From Heligmosomoides polygyrus polygyrus (lineage: Eukaryota > Nematoda > Chromadorea > Rhabditida > Heligmosomidae): 64,000 nt of DNA. Shown in pieces: positions 10,891 through 23,345 of this stretch. How positions within the stretch are numbered: the stretch's first letter is position 1; each line of letters begins with the position of its first letter. The stretch is taken from the NCBI GenBank assembly GCA_947396885.1, contig OX377202.1:76790643-76854642 (forward strand), read 5' to 3'. The position numbers and the translations under genes are program-made. The notes under the pieces were generated by a model, which saw nothing but the letters and a program-made list of their open reading frames with translations, was not told the origin of the DNA and did not search any database.

Positions 10891-12664
10891 CTGAAATGCA
10901 GAGGTTTATTGATGCATGAGAGGCTTCAACTTTCACAACCTTCACTAAGAGGCTTACTCACAGCAAACCAAGACTGCCTATTTGCGCCTTCATATTTTTC
11001 GGGCATGGGTAATTCTCAGCTGAGTCTGGTCATTACTGTTTTTTCTTTTTTTACCATTTTTATTTTACTTGCACTAGTATTCTGACGTATTTGTTTTGCG
11101 GCGTACTCTTTCTAGTGTATAAATAAATAAATATGTGCTAGTTTTTCAACGATGCGTAAGCACCATATCATTTCTCTGGAAATAAGAAGTCTTATTGCTC
11201 TTCCTTTTAGTTAACAGCTATGGAACAAATCTATCAAACAAGTAAAACACAAGCGCTTATATCTCCATAGATGTCGCCCAGGAGGATCCACAGATCTCCA
11301 AAGATGGCGCCCAGGAGGAGTCCTTCCATGGCATTCGCAACCGCAATCTTCTTGTCGAAGAAGTGAAATCCGGTGTGAAAGTGGAAAATAGTCGGTCGAC
11401 AACACTTTCAGGTGTGAGCGGCATTTTTAGTACACTTGGCCCGTGTTCATAATATTCAACCGTAAGGCACACGTATGTGTGTGCAGTTACGGTATTATTG
11501 GTGATATGGTATGATATGGTGGTGGTGGGCTGCGGGACATTATGTACGAACCAGCGTCGAGCACGTTGAAACTTGCGCTTACTCCAGACTGATTCCTAGC
11601 TTGGTACCACTCACTCAGTATAGCACGCAGAAGAGTGTCCTCAGCACTCCTTCTTCATCTAGCGTTGGGCTCACAGCCTATTGCAGCTTGTCAAGCCTAA
11701 AGAAATGTCTGACACTTCTGTTCAGTCGTCGTGCTTCGAGCCGCTAGGTGTGGCGAATTCCGGAGGTGACTTCATTAGCCACTAATTTTAAGGGAACGTA
11801 CGGGAAGAATTATTCCGAGAGCCTAGTGTAGTCGAAAACTGGGGGTGGGAAAGGAACTTGGTTTCCGCTGTAGACGAACCACTACAGACAGTGACTTATG
11901 CCTCCCTCCTTTATATATATATGGTGAGATTTTCTGTCTCTGATTTCCCTACCTCCATTGTGTCAGATAGAAATCGTGGTCGGTTCGGTTTGAGAGAAAA
12001 CCGATAGCACCACTCAAATGATCGATAATATCGATCGATATCGACTTCCTGATCAGAACGCACAATCTACTGTGGAACGCTCCCGTCGGCCAACATAGTC
12101 AGGCAACTCCAATCCCGATCGGTTAGGTCTGAGGGAAAACCGATAGCACCCTTGGTTATTTGATTGATAGTGTAAATGCCTCTTACTTGAACCACCAAAG
12201 TGAGGATATGTGTGTTCCTCACTGTTGTATTTGTTGTTCAATTTCTGCTATCAATGGAATAAAAATCGCTCAGCCGAAATAACTTCGAATGGGAGAATCT
12301 TACAGCCCGCAGCTAAGAAACAAACATATAGCGCAATAAAAGACGAGATCGCACCATGCCCTCAAAAAGTTCACGCAGCTTTTAATCGAATGATAGTGTA
12401 AAGGTCACTTAACCACAAGGTGGGATATGTATGTTCCTCACCGTTGTGTTTGTTGTTCAACCTCTGCAATCACACGAATAAAAATCCGACAGCTTGGAAG
12501 GGTGTAGAAAGTAGGAAGCTTATGTGGGTGGGAGAAACTGATGGGCTGAATCCAACCAACTTAGAATGGGAGAATCTTACTTACAGCCTACAGAATCAGG
12601 CTCAAAACGGCTCGGGTGGACAGTGCTCATCGTGTTAAGTGGTTGTCAGCCTCTTTAAGAAGCA

Positions 12665-12870
12665 CACGAGTGGATATAAGTGGTACAACTAGCAGTGGGG
12701 ATCAAATGGGCTGGGGCGGGAGGGCCACGATGTAGGAATGCCCAATCCGTCGTTTTGTGTTGTATGAAATTCAAAATTATCAGCAGCACTGGTGGTTCTA
12801 GCCCTATGGTGAACCAAGTTAGTTCACTTCTGCTGTGAACGGGCATACATGCGCCTTCCTACCAAGGGGC
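12665..12870. repeat. Dispersed repeat also at about 50455-50695 and 55610-55735
   Basis: The three loci share CAGCACTGGTG/TGGCCTAGCCCTGTGGTGAAC and the following ACTTCTG..GTAAC..GCATNCATNTGCCTTC; the 55.6-kb copy is in the opposite orientation. No coding capacity is seen. Class unknown. Confidence 0.55.
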
Positions 12871-13747
12871 ATACTCTAACGTGTAGAGCGAGGAGCACTA
12901 GAAAAGGGCCGCAGATTCTCACCACAACACTGACATCAACTTAAGACTCTCAAAGAGAAACAAAGTGAAACGGTGGCAAAGGCAGTAACGAAGAGCGGCA
13001 GTATGGATTAACACAGCAGGAGCTGTTCTCAGAAAAGCGAAGGCGGAAGCTCGCACACATCAGAAGGTTATGCCCGAACACAGACAAGGTAGCAACAACA
13101 GGAATGAGCATTGACCTCGGCCATGCACACAGACGGCCGAGTCGTACCCTGCGGTAACACAACTGAAGCAGCACCTAACTGCAAGCACTAATTGACCGGT
13201 AGCAAGGACAGGAGCCTTCAAGGGGGTCAGTTCGAGGAGGTAGCCGCTCACCTCCCGGCGCTTCCCTTCGGAGAGAGAGTCGAGAACCTGCCTCAAACTT
13301 GGGTGATTAAACCATCGAGCCCGCGGAGTTTACGGAGTTTCCCACGGTCACGTTGCGACAAAAAAAAAACCCTACTCTATTATATATATATGGGATATAT
13401 ATATATGGTGTCGCCGCGGACGCGGCGGACAGCTCGGCCAGCGCGGCAAAAGACGTCGCAATTGGGTGACTTCAGCAGCCAGTGATATCTAGACCTGCCT
13501 CAAAACTTGCACATCAAGTGTTAGAAAGTGTGTACAAAGTCAGTTTCATTGTGATAATGTGTCATATTTTCAGCTTTCCCTGAAAAAGCATCATATAAAA
13601 TTGAGCCTTAGAACGTTGTTCAGTTTTATAACTCGAACTCAATTTCTGAACCAGAGCATGTTTTCCCGCAGCTCCTGCAACACCAGAAAGAGATAACAAC
13701 AACTCAAACCTAGCGTCTGCAGCAGGTCATGCTGAGGCACAGCTCAC

Positions 13748-13839
13748 ACGAACGCAGCGGAGCTCATCGCGCACGCGGCAGTCGCAGTTGCGAGCGCGGT
13801 GAGCTCCGCTGCGTTCGTAACTGCGAATGCCGCGTGCGC
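13748..13839. repeat. Crossing (A-B-A'-B') inverted repeats
   Basis: Arm A (13748-13766, ACGAACGCAGCGGAGCTCA) is perfectly complementary to A' (13800-13818). Arm B (13769-13789, beginning GCGCACGCGGCAG) is complementary to B' (13819-13839) with one mismatch. The order A-B-A'-B' interleaves the two stems, so they cannot form as simple nested hairpins but can form an H-type pseudoknot or alternate folds. Confidence 0.75.
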
Positions 13840-14939
13840 GGTGACCATTCGTACATAAAGACCGCCCCTCCGTGGTGGTGATGCAGATACGCATTGTTGA
13901 AAACTAGCACATACGAAGTCGCAAATAGACAGCCTTATTTGGTTGTAAGCATTGATGGTCTGAATTTGACACCTGTAATCATGATAAAACGTAATAACAA
14001 CAAACTAATATGGGCAGAAGTATTGGCAGCACGTCCACTCGAACTCAAAATCCCGCCGATGTGCTCCTATGAGGCGGCACTCTTGCCGACTGCGCCACCG
14101 AGGCGTATCTCATTGGGAGACACAGGGGTTGATGAGTGTTGTTACACCTCCTCATCGAACTTTAAAAAAAGCGTTCAGCAAGAACCGCCTGTAATTCTGA
14201 ACTCCGCTCACACGGCCCTACATCCTATCAAAATAGCATCGCAAAAGACCACCTTGAGTTGGGAACCTTCGCACGTTAGAGCTCCTACATAACACTGTGT
14301 GCCAACCGTCGAAATCCTACAAAACCCCTATATTGGACTGTCAAGAGACCGTTGAAAAATTCAAGTGTGGCGAGGCAAACATTTCCTCCTTTTTTGTTGG
14401 TTTTTCATCGGCGAACGAAAGGTTCATCAAGTCTGCTTGTAAACAGTGGTCGAAGAAACAGTGATCGTGCGCCCTAGATTCATTCGAAAAGAAGCGCTAG
14501 CTTCTTCGAACGACAAGATTCAAGATAAGTATTGGCTGGCAAAGCACTAACCGGGTTTGTCTACTAGAAGTTTTGGCCAACTGGTCGGGATTTAAGTTCG
14601 AGTAATGAAGTCAGAGTGACACGAGAAAGTTTTCTTTGCGCTGGGACGGCCGAGATATTGGGCATCAAGAAAGGCAGAAACATGGGAGCAAGCCTTCTAT
14701 CTAGTTAAAATAAGAACAGGAGATATTAAAAACGAAGGTACACCCTGTAAAACACCCCTTTGTAGAAAATGGTTAGTGCTTTCTTTAAAAAAAACTTAAG
14801 AAGAGACAATAATGGTCTACGTTAAACAGCTAAAACCTTTACAAATGTTACCCTTATTGCAACAATGGATTCGCTACAAAAATTACCGTTTCCCATGAAA
14901 GCCATGAAGGGTACATGATGAACTAATAAGTGAGAAAAT

Positions 14940-15276
14940 CTAGCGAGGTTGTGACGAATTCGGAAGCCGGCGAGCTGCCGCACTCACCACATCTCTAAGC
15001 AGCATATCGTCGCCGTTTCTGTGGTGTTTCTTCCTGAGCGACGTTGACAGCTTGATGATTCTAGCCATCGGAGCGAACTTCGGCAGATCGAACACTCTGG
15101 CCTTGCTCACCACTCGAGGCCTAAGCTGCATGATGTCATCGACGAACTCATTATAAAGAAGTGGGGATCACTCCAGTGAAGAGGTGCAGAACAAACCTGG
15201 TAGCCGCCGATCCCTCAACCACCTGGCAATCGACGTAGTCGCTTAAAAGAGCCATCAGTAGCAGGAGAACAATCAT
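14940..15276 (-). CDS. Predicted small secreted basic peptide (79 aa), two exons
   Basis: Exon 1 is 15223-15276 and exon 2 is 14940-15125, both phase 0. The ATG opens MIVLLLLMALLSDYVDC, a typical signal peptide; the donor is CAG|GTGGTT and the acceptor ATCATGCAG. The mature part (about 62 residues, starting QLRPRVVSKARV) is strongly basic, has no cysteine after the leader, contains KARVFDLPKF, RKKHHR and AAARR, and ends LPNSSQPR. A canonical GATTTTCAG acceptor lies about 40 bases before the ATG, suggesting a 5' UTR splice or spliced-leader site. I know no matching family. Neuropeptide-like precursor, antimicrobial or effector peptide are all possible; dibasic sites are present but no Gly-Lys-Arg amidation signal. 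The intron position is inferred. Confidence 0.5.
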
Positions 15277-18200
15277 TATTCACACTCAGCTCCTCCCCAC
15301 AGAAGATCGACGCCTGAAAATCAGCTTAATTTTCCTGCAGAATCAGTCATTAGTAAAACTCGAGGTAAAAAGATACTTCTGCATGAGTGAGAATGTTAGA
15401 TGGAGTCATTAATTGGAATATTCTTATGATCGTCACCCTGTCTTCATATTCAGTTCAATTATGCGTCCCGCGGTGGCCTTGTAATCATGGCAAGTATAGG
15501 CTAGCAATGTACTCAAGCGCAATGAAACACCGAAATCTTGTATCACGAACGTGATTAAACAAGCAATGGAACTTTGCTTCCATTCCCGGAATTTATCTCT
15601 AGAAGCTTGAAACGTGACTCATCTGGCTGAAGAATTTAGTTATGTTTTTCAAACTTTTATCTTCAGAAGCCTGGTGCAACAACTTGAGGGATATATATTT
15701 GCTTTCCCCGGCTCTTATCACTGGGAGCCGAGACAAAGCTTTCAGTAAACGACAACACTGGGGAGATTCCACGGAGAGATGAAGCGTATAATAGACGCGC
15801 GACCAGCTAGAGGACGTTTCTACCGCGTTGGTGCATGACAGCGACCTGGAGCATCTTCTACGTTGGCCGGTGCATCCTCTTCACTTTCTAGATTTTTCTC
15901 ATCGCTTAGTAGCTGTCGAGTTCATAGTAGAGTTTCGAATGCCTTAATTTCGTTGCCGCTTGTCGTAGTATGTATTTTTGGATACATATATATCTATATT
16001 GGTTTAATTACCCAAGTTTGAGGCGTCGATTGTCGATTGTTGGGAAAAACGTGTGCGAAAAATCCGCGTGGCATTGCTAGCATAAAATTCTCACAACTTG
16101 TTTTGAAAATTCGGACTGCAGTGAAAAAAAAGAGAGGCAAGCAAAAAACTGAAGCTAAGCTCAGCCTGTTGGCAATCAGTTCTCCATGACTGCTTCAAGG
16201 GCCAATGCGAGCTCATTTTTCTATTTAACTATCATAGATTGACCTTCCTTCTACCTAATTACTATTTCAGTACAGTTCAGTATTTCAGTAGTAGGTAACG
16301 CTAGTGAAAACGTTACTCATCACGAGCGCCAAGCATGCGTGAAAAATCTAGTCTAGGGTTTCCGGAAGATAGGTATTCCCTTGCCCTAACAACCAAGGAC
16401 AATACCTAGCATTACTACTCCGTTCATACGAAGAACTTAACAACGCGAACAAGGGAGTTTTCAAACTCTATTTGACTCTTTCAGGCTCTGAAGAAGGCAG
16501 TTACGCCGAAATGTTGGCCGGAATAAAGAAAATATAGATACTAATGTTTGTACGGCAGCTGCATCACTTGGGTACTTATTCTGTTCAAAGGAGCATTCAT
16601 CAAAATGTGATGCCGGATTCATGAATCATTTTACCCAGTGCTACGTGGGTAGAGGAGGGTAGAAATTGAAGCATTACCCAGAATTCAAAAGAGCAAGTAG
16701 GTTGGTGAAAGGTGGGGTAGAATTATATCATTCACCGAATTACATCATATCATGAATATCAAAACTGCCCTCTGCTCCTTATCCTCTGTTGGTAAACTTA
16801 TCTATTACCATTAATCCATTACCTTAGCAATCGTGAATCCGGCCTCTGGATAAAGGAGATGGCTGGAGAAAGTATTGTCATGTGTACAACATAACACCTT
16901 TCTCCCAAGCTATAAGATCGCAAATCAATGCTTGAAATATATGAAGCCGGAGAAGCTGCAAGGGTGATTGCTGGCTGGCCATCAGTAAACGTGCTATTCA
17001 CGTTTAAAGTAGTTCCACTGATACCACTCCAACATATCTCCATTTGCAAGACACGAAGGTAACCGGAAGCATATGAATCATTCATCATGTTCCACTGTTA
17101 AAGTGCAGTCGCTGGGCTCCTGTTAACCGATCTTAGCAATTAAAAGCAGTTTCGAACTTCAAAAATTTCATATTTTGACCGTGATTCAGCATCCGTGATT
17201 CTACCATCATCAGTGATAGTAAAGTCGCTTTGTTCAGCGTAGTATCAATAGGAAAGTTGTGGAATGTACGAGACGTTCAACTGGACAAGGTTGAGTCGGC
17301 GCGAGTGATAAGGCGTTCGACCACCGTACCGTTTGCTTTCATTTGAGTGATTAGACCCTGAAGAAACGAAATGGGCATTCAAATAGGGCATACAAGTAGC
17401 CCAGTGCACTTACGCTCCAGAGTCATTTCAGCCACAGGTATGCAATGAGGAGTTCATCTAAGCGACTACATGAGAACAGAATACAAAAACTTGACAGTGC
17501 CACAGTGACACAGTGTGTCTTTTAAAAAGTGAAAAGGTGAATCCTTGTTCGACACCTGTGTAATCAACACCATCGTTTGGAAGTTGATTTTATATCGTTC
17601 TGCTTAAGATGAATTAAAGAATATTAGACTTTCTAGCGCCCGCAATAATTCAGTAGTAGAGTTGGAGATATTTCCGAGAAGCGGTCGAGCCGACCACTCT
17701 TTTTTTCTTCAGCCAGCGAATTCGCACCAGACTCTTCTGTGAACGATAAAATATTGATTTTTATGTTTTGTATGACTTTTGTATAGCACATTCTGTAGGC
17801 CCCATGTACTCATTCCAACAGCCTCGCTAACGAATTCCGCAAAGGTTGAATTATGGCGCATACCACAGAGAGATTGATTGATACCGACCTTTATCTTTTT
17901 CACTCTGTTAAATGTGATTGGTCTAGGGGAAGCTTTTATTTTTTTTTCTACATATTTGCGTTTCTGCAAACGTTTAAAGACCTTGCTTACAATGCACAGC
18001 CACCTATTCTGCGAACAGAAAAATAAGTGTTGATAAAAACGAGGACGTCTGGCGCTAGTCAAATCCGGATTGGGATGTATCTCGTATGCTCGTCCTACGA
18101 GATGTTCGTCTACAGGTATGATTTGCTATGACCAACCAAAATAAGCAGGTCAGTCTTTGGTACCTCTGCACAAGTTTAGTACCAAGACACCGACTCCTAA

Positions 18201-20206
18201 GGTATGCAGTGCTTGGGTTCTTTTGATGCAGAGTTCCGAACATCCTTTGGTGACGCAACGATAGATTGGAAAAAACCTGCAACAGACCTCTTCGCATCCG
18301 ATCGAAGAAGAGGCCAATGAATTTTTTTTTTTTGCGGAATTAATCCTTTAGCGCTGACATAAGAATCAATGAATGTCGCGGGCAGTGAAATCATCATTCG
18401 TGGTTCGGGTGCTGCCCAGGCCAAAATAAACTTCCATTCTTCTGAGGCCATCAAGCAAGCATTAGACTTATCTGGTGAGTATAAAAAGTATAGACCAAAT
18501 GCGCATTCAAAGACTCCGCGATATCTTGATGAGATAGAATGCGGGGCACATTCGGAATCAGCAGCGACTTCTATGCTTGATAATCATCCTTCAACTCAAT
18601 TTCGCATCAGCCGTGTACACAGCAACTTATATACTTATAAGCCTCGAGCGCAATAGAGCTCGGCGAAGAGCATCAATACTGCGATCATGTCAAGAAATTA
18701 GGGAAGCAAGCTCGAATCAGGTCTAGCGATACGTCTCTCTCCTGTTCATATTTTGATTTCATGCTATGTTCGCGCTATAGATGCCTGTTCGAGAGAGTGC
18801 GCACTAAATTATTGCTCAAAAATTGACTCCTAATCGTGAAGAGAATTTCTTTTTTTGTGTCAAAAATTTCTATTCATGCACAAGGTTTAAAAAGCTCGAA
18901 CTGAGGTGAGCACGGCATTAAGTAGATAAGAGATAAGCAAATATGGCACGAGAAGTCCGTGCTGCAGGAGGCTGGAGATTGGTGGCGAAACCTGTCCGGT
19001 CGACTCTCAAAGCAAAAAACTTGATTCGCCGTCGCGCAGTTTCAAATGCTAGCGATTAGCGATAAATTCATAACGTGCCGCTAAAAAAGGTGGACGAGAA
19101 TGTAGATAGACTAGGTTTAGGTCTTACGTTCGATGATAGACATATGGAGGTACTTACTTGTCAACCACACCTAGAAAATGAGTTGTACAAAGAAGGTTCG
19201 CCCGGTCAGGACCAATGAATAAGCGCATTAATTTCAACTCCCTGTTGCCATTATAAAATTTCACGTTCGCGAGAAATTAATGAGACAGCCTTGTCTCATT
19301 AATTTGAGTAGACTTACCAGCAAAACCTGCCTTCGAACATTGTAAAATACTCGGGAGAAGATCTCTCGTTCATCGTATCTTGCACATCCTGAAGTAAGCT
19401 CAACCTAATTTCAGTTTTCCAAAAAAAAAGTAACGGCAGAAAATGAAGGCTCGCCCCAGTCAATCCCTTCGCAGGATGTGCCACACATTCCTGTTTATGT
19501 GTGGAGAAGCGAAATTGAAAATTTCCGTTCTTCGAAAACATCCCTGGGTGGTTTTTCTATGAACAAGACGATGTTAAACCTATCCTCTAGCAATCCCTAA
19601 ACAATCGAAGACTTGGTTGTTGTGGGCGGAGCCTGAACCACGTACCTCGGTTCGCGGTGCTACAGCCGGCGCCTCCTCCATTCCTCAGAGAATGATAGCG
19701 CGGTCGGAGGAGCTATTTTACTGATGAACTTCACTCGTCTCTTCTGAAAATGAGCCAACTGCTGCAATTTCTGATCGAACAGTCATGCTTTAATTGCGTT
19801 CTGCGTGTCGGCAAACATCCGTATTTCAAAGCGTTGCTCCCGTGCCTGGAGTCATGGAACCGAGGAAAGGGATAAGACTGCAAATAAGCCGAAGGGCAAT
19901 TTCTCAGAGACCTCTATAGTGGGAGAAGCTTAACGACAATGTTCTCTGGTTGTCAAGACCCCATCCTACGTACTTTGTGTGCGCCTCGAATGTTCGTCGA
20001 ACATAGAGAGCAACATGAACGACGAGCTGGATAGAAGTTGAAGAGCTGCATAAACCAGCAGAGGTGCGGCAGAGCATCTGACGGGTTCGACTTATTCGAC
20101 TTCACGGTTCTTCCAACGTTCTGCTATGCAATGGAGAGGTGAAATGGTTGATGCAAAAATAATCTCAGTGTTTAATCTTTAAAAGGACCATAGCTTGTAA
20201 TATTAG
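15277..20206. other. Gene-free stretch
   Basis: No exon with recognisable homology or a convincing splice pattern on either strand. Open frames at 16819-17088 (-), 17709-18062 (-) and 18369-18656 (+) have compositions and neighbours that give no support for translation. About 19640-19700 has a weak tRNA-like segment (TACAGCCGGCGCCTCCTCC) similar to family A SINE heads. Confidence 0.4.
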
Positions 20207-20990
20207 GGTGGTCCAAAAGTAATGCGGCAAATTCAAAAAATTTCTTTATCTCTTTATAACTCAATTACAACTCAACGGTGCTGAGGAATGCACTCGCCAT
20301 TAAGGTCAATGACCTGCTACCATCGATCAGCCAACTTCCTGATCCCATCCTTCCAGAACTGCTTGGGCCGGGGAGGAAGCTGAACATACAAAAGCGCGCG
20401 GCAGCCGCGGCTACTGCTGCGGCAAGCGCGGCACCTACATAGTGTCTGTTGCTACAGTTACGAAGTCTAACGCTCTTGTAACTGCATAAACTGCTTTGGA
20501 TACCTTTGCTCAGCTTGAGAGTCCTTCGGTGCGCTTAATTAGAGGAAAAGGTTATTTTGGGTGGGAATTGGATGCCCTATCCAAGCAATAGGCGATCGCT
20601 GCCATTGTGAAACGATTTTGGGTTCTTTCACGATACGAAGCTTCATTTTTAGAAGCCACATATCTACATACAATACAGCATAACTCGTGAGTTTGTTAGA
20701 GCTCCGGTTTCCTACTACAGCCCACCCAGAAGCGATGCGTCAGTTGGCGATTCATCGTGCGTGCGGCATATGTCGCCGCGCGCGCGGCGAAAACTTGTAT
20801 GTTCGTACTACCAGCCGCTTGGGCATGGTGCTGATTCACTGATCATTATGGTTGTCGAGGTCTGCGTGGGTCCTTGTGTCCCTTCCGACCATGAGGTCCT
20901 ATAGGCTCAAGAAGTAGTGGTAGTCACATGGAAAAGTGTACGGCGAAAACGGTGCGTGAGGCATATGAACGCAGCCCAGCTGAGCAAGCT
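20207..20990 (-). mobile_element. Mariner transposon relic, 3' part, interrupted
   Basis: Reading the - strand, a degenerate frame gives CDYHYFLSL (the DYHLF region of mariner transposases), then, after an insertion at 20381-20806, KQFWKDGIRKLADRW and VIDLNGEC, the usual mariner C-terminus. The element ends at TAGGGTGGTCCAAAAGTAAT, typical of a mariner terminal inverted repeat. Stops and frameshifts are present, so it is inactive. Confidence 0.65.
20381..20806. mobile_element. MITE-like element with about 25-bp terminal inverted repeats
   Basis: The left end GAACATACAAAAGCGCGCGGC is mirrored by GCCGCGCGCGGCGAAAACTT then GTATGTTC at the right end. It appears to have inserted into the mariner relic, since transposase-like sequence is found on both sides. 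The interior is non-coding and includes a further GC-rich hairpin near 20395-20435. Confidence 0.55.
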
Positions 20991-21649
20991 TATCCGTGGC
21001 CACTTTTGCCCGATGGGGTGTCGAAGAGGAGGTCCTTCTTGAAGCGTTGAGACCAAATAAGTGCGATTCGCCGGTCCATCTCGTCTGTTTCGTTCACCAT
21101 CGTCGAGCTTTTGGAAAACAGCTTCCAGTGTATGGGGTCATGGGTGCAGACTCAAGAGCTCAGAAGGTGTTTCTCGCCTTGAACAACCCGCCGAACGAAG
21201 GTCGGTAACAGGTACCAGGCCTCACCCAGACTCGCTGCTTGGCAGGGTTAAGGTAGAAGACTTACTTCTCATCTTGCGTGAGTATTGAGTCCAGGATGCT
21301 CGGGGTTGGGAATTGGGCGAGATTTGCTTTTGTCGACTCGTCAGACTGGGGTATTGGCATGCCTCTGGAAAGGGCGAAAGTGGTCACTTCTCAGGTGGCC
21401 TTCAGTAAATAGCAAACAAAGATACAAATACGAGAAGCACGAAACCGGACTCCAGTACATATATAGGCACGGCATGGAGAGTCTCATTACTTTTGGCCCC
21501 CACCCCCTAATAATAAACTTCATCAATCGAAATAAATACCATAAGAATCAACAAATTGCTGCCAACGATAAACAGGTTTATTTTTTTCGTAGCTTAGAAA
21601 TCCGGGCTTTTCAAGTCGATGAATTCGGGAAAAAACGTTTCTGCATCCT

Positions 21650-22311
21650 CCTATATCCCTTCTGCGCAACAAAAACAACCCGATTCTTTCGGATATTGTG
21701 GCTAATGATGAAAAGTGGATCCTCTGCGACAAGCGTTGACGCTCAACGCAGTGTTTGCACCGCGTGGAAGCTCCAAAACACTTCCCTATGCCGAAGCTCC
21801 ACCAAAATAAAGATATGGTGACTTTCGTAGCGTGCAGCTGGTCCCACAACAGCTTACTGAATCTGGGCGAGGCGATTAAGGCGTGGAAGCGAACAACAAA
21901 TTTCAACGTATGTGCCCAAGTCCGATCAAAATGAAGGGACCAATACGGCCAGCTCCCCACGACAACGTTCAGCCACAAATGTCACATATGACACCACAGA
22001 AGCTGCATGAGTTGGGCTACGAAACTCTCGACTATCCACCATGCGCACCAGACTTCTCGACTACCGTCTACCAGTTTTTCAAGCGCCTCGACAACGTCCT
22101 GCACGAGAAATGCTTTAAAAACCAAGACGATGCAGAAATCGTCATCGCCGACTTCATCGCCTCTAGAAGCCGGAATTTCTATGCTACCAAAACAAATATA
22201 ACGATTTCTATTTTGTTAATGAGATTTGTTATAGAAGAAGCCCCACAGTTTTTTGAAATTAAAGGTTTAAAATCGAGATTATTTTTGCATCAACTGAATA
22301 AAGAAGAATAG
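21650..22311 (+). mobile_element. Mariner transposase relic
   Basis: A broken + strand frame reads LLRNKNNPILSDIV, NDEKWIL (catalytic Asp block), then APKHFPMPKLHQ; after a frameshift a 142-codon frame (21883-22311) gives MTPQKLHELGYETLDYPP, CAPDFSTTVYQFFKRLDN and EKCFKNQDDAE. These are hallmarks of the mariner/SETMAR-type transposase. Substitution of the usual SPDLSPTDYHFF by APDFSTTVYQFF removes the final catalytic aspartate, and internal stops occur. No clear terminal inverted repeats were found. Confidence 0.8.
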
Positions 22312-22403
22312 TATGAAATTAATTGTTCGTCTGGAATCGAGCCCAACATGTTGTGATACCGATATCACTTCGAGCTAGAAGCCAAGCGGATAGAAGAATT
22401 GAC

Positions 22404-22897
22404 GGATCTATCCTAGTCCGGGGGGCCACATAACTAAAAGGTTATATGTATAGTTATATGTAACAAATCCACCTGAGACTTACCGTGCGGCTCCTACAGA
22501 CAACATGGGACCTAAACAAGAAAAGAAAGTGGAGAAAAAAACGAAAAAATTACATAGGCAGGCAAAATTGTGTGCCCTCCTCACCATGTTAAATACTGGT
22601 TATAACATGTCACGCGGCGGTGGCACGCGGCATGCGGCTTCATGCGCCCTCCCCATCATGTTAGATCCTTGTTATAACATGTCAGCCGGGGGATAGCACG
22701 CGGCATGCCTCCATTCCGCCGCTCTTTGTCCGCCGACACGGTTGTAAACCGTGGCAATTTTTTATTTTTTTCGTTTGTCCGCTCGTTTTCGGTTTATTTT
22801 AGGTTGCAGCTTGTTCGCTAGGAGCCGCTCGGTAAGTTTCAGTTCATTTTGTAACATAATTTCTAGTTATGTGGCCCCCCCGGACTAGGATAGATCC
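22404..22897. mobile_element. 494-bp MITE with 8-bp target-site duplication
   Basis: Both ends read GGATCTATCCTAGTCCGGGG and continue GGCCACATAACTA, in inverted orientation with a single-base difference. The direct 8-mer GAATTGAC flanks it exactly (22396-22403 and 22898-22905). An 8-bp duplication fits a hAT-type transposase acting in trans. Inside are two tandem units of about 85 bp sharing CATGTTA...GTTATAACATGTCA and GCACGCGGCATGC. No coding capacity. Confidence 0.85.
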
Positions 22898-23112
22898 GAA
22901 TTGACATATGCGTCTGTATACATAAGTGCACATACGTATGTACACATATGTAGCCTGCGTCCTAATGAAAATACCACGACAACCCTTCTGCACTGTCATG
23001 CTTAGTGTTCTCTTTATTTATTCAAGCGAAGACAATGAGCCCTAGCATTACAAACTGAAGAAGGGAAAAAACAGCAAACATATGTGAACAATTCAGCTAC
23101 GCTATTCTTAGG

Positions 23113-23345
23113 CTACGTCTTCAGCAACACATCGTGTAAAACCACATAACAACTTACATCGAAATGCTTATCAAGCGGGGTATGTTCTACATAAAGGCCC
23201 GCGCGAAGAAACTCACTATATCTTCGAAGCTCCAAGCACCAAATTGAAATCCTCAGGAAGCCTGACCTGGTCCGCGCCCTTGTTATCGAGAATCGAAGTT
23301 TGAACTTTCCTATAACAGATCTCTCCAATATCCCATCAAATTTTT
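23113..23345 (-). repeat. Dispersed repeat shared with 55130-55290 (+)
   Basis: The - strand reads TTGATGGGATATTGGAGAGA then AAGTTCAAACTTCGATTCTCGATAAC; the + strand near 55157 has the same text with scattered changes. Both retain a short open frame (FKLRFSITRARTRSGFL versus LKLRISIARTRVSSAFL), suggesting a once-coding repeat. From 22906 to 24184 I see no other gene. Confidence 0.55.

Larger units (their letters stand above)
10891..14939. other. Gene-poor, repeat-bearing stretch
   Basis: It may be partly intron of the - strand gene ending at 10732. Visible structure: a short tandem duplication around 11262-11315 (CCTCCTGGGCG...CATCTATGGAGAT type); a direct duplication of about 100 bp (12161-12260 and 12390-12490, sharing ATGTTCCTCAC..TTGTTGTTCAA); a dispersed repeat at 12665-12870; a TA-rich palindromic tract at 13380-13407; crossing inverted repeats at 13748-13839; and a tRNA-like repeat head at about 14033-14110 on the - strand (A box GGTGGCGCAGTCGGCAAG, B box GAGTTCGAGTGG). 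The - strand frame at 11260-11380 (reading FFDKKIAVANAMEG) is open but unrecognised. Confidence 0.4.

Noticed and set aside
17709..18062. 117-codon - strand frame with many basic residues
   Set aside because: No recognisable domain, splice partner or homology; not reported as a gene.
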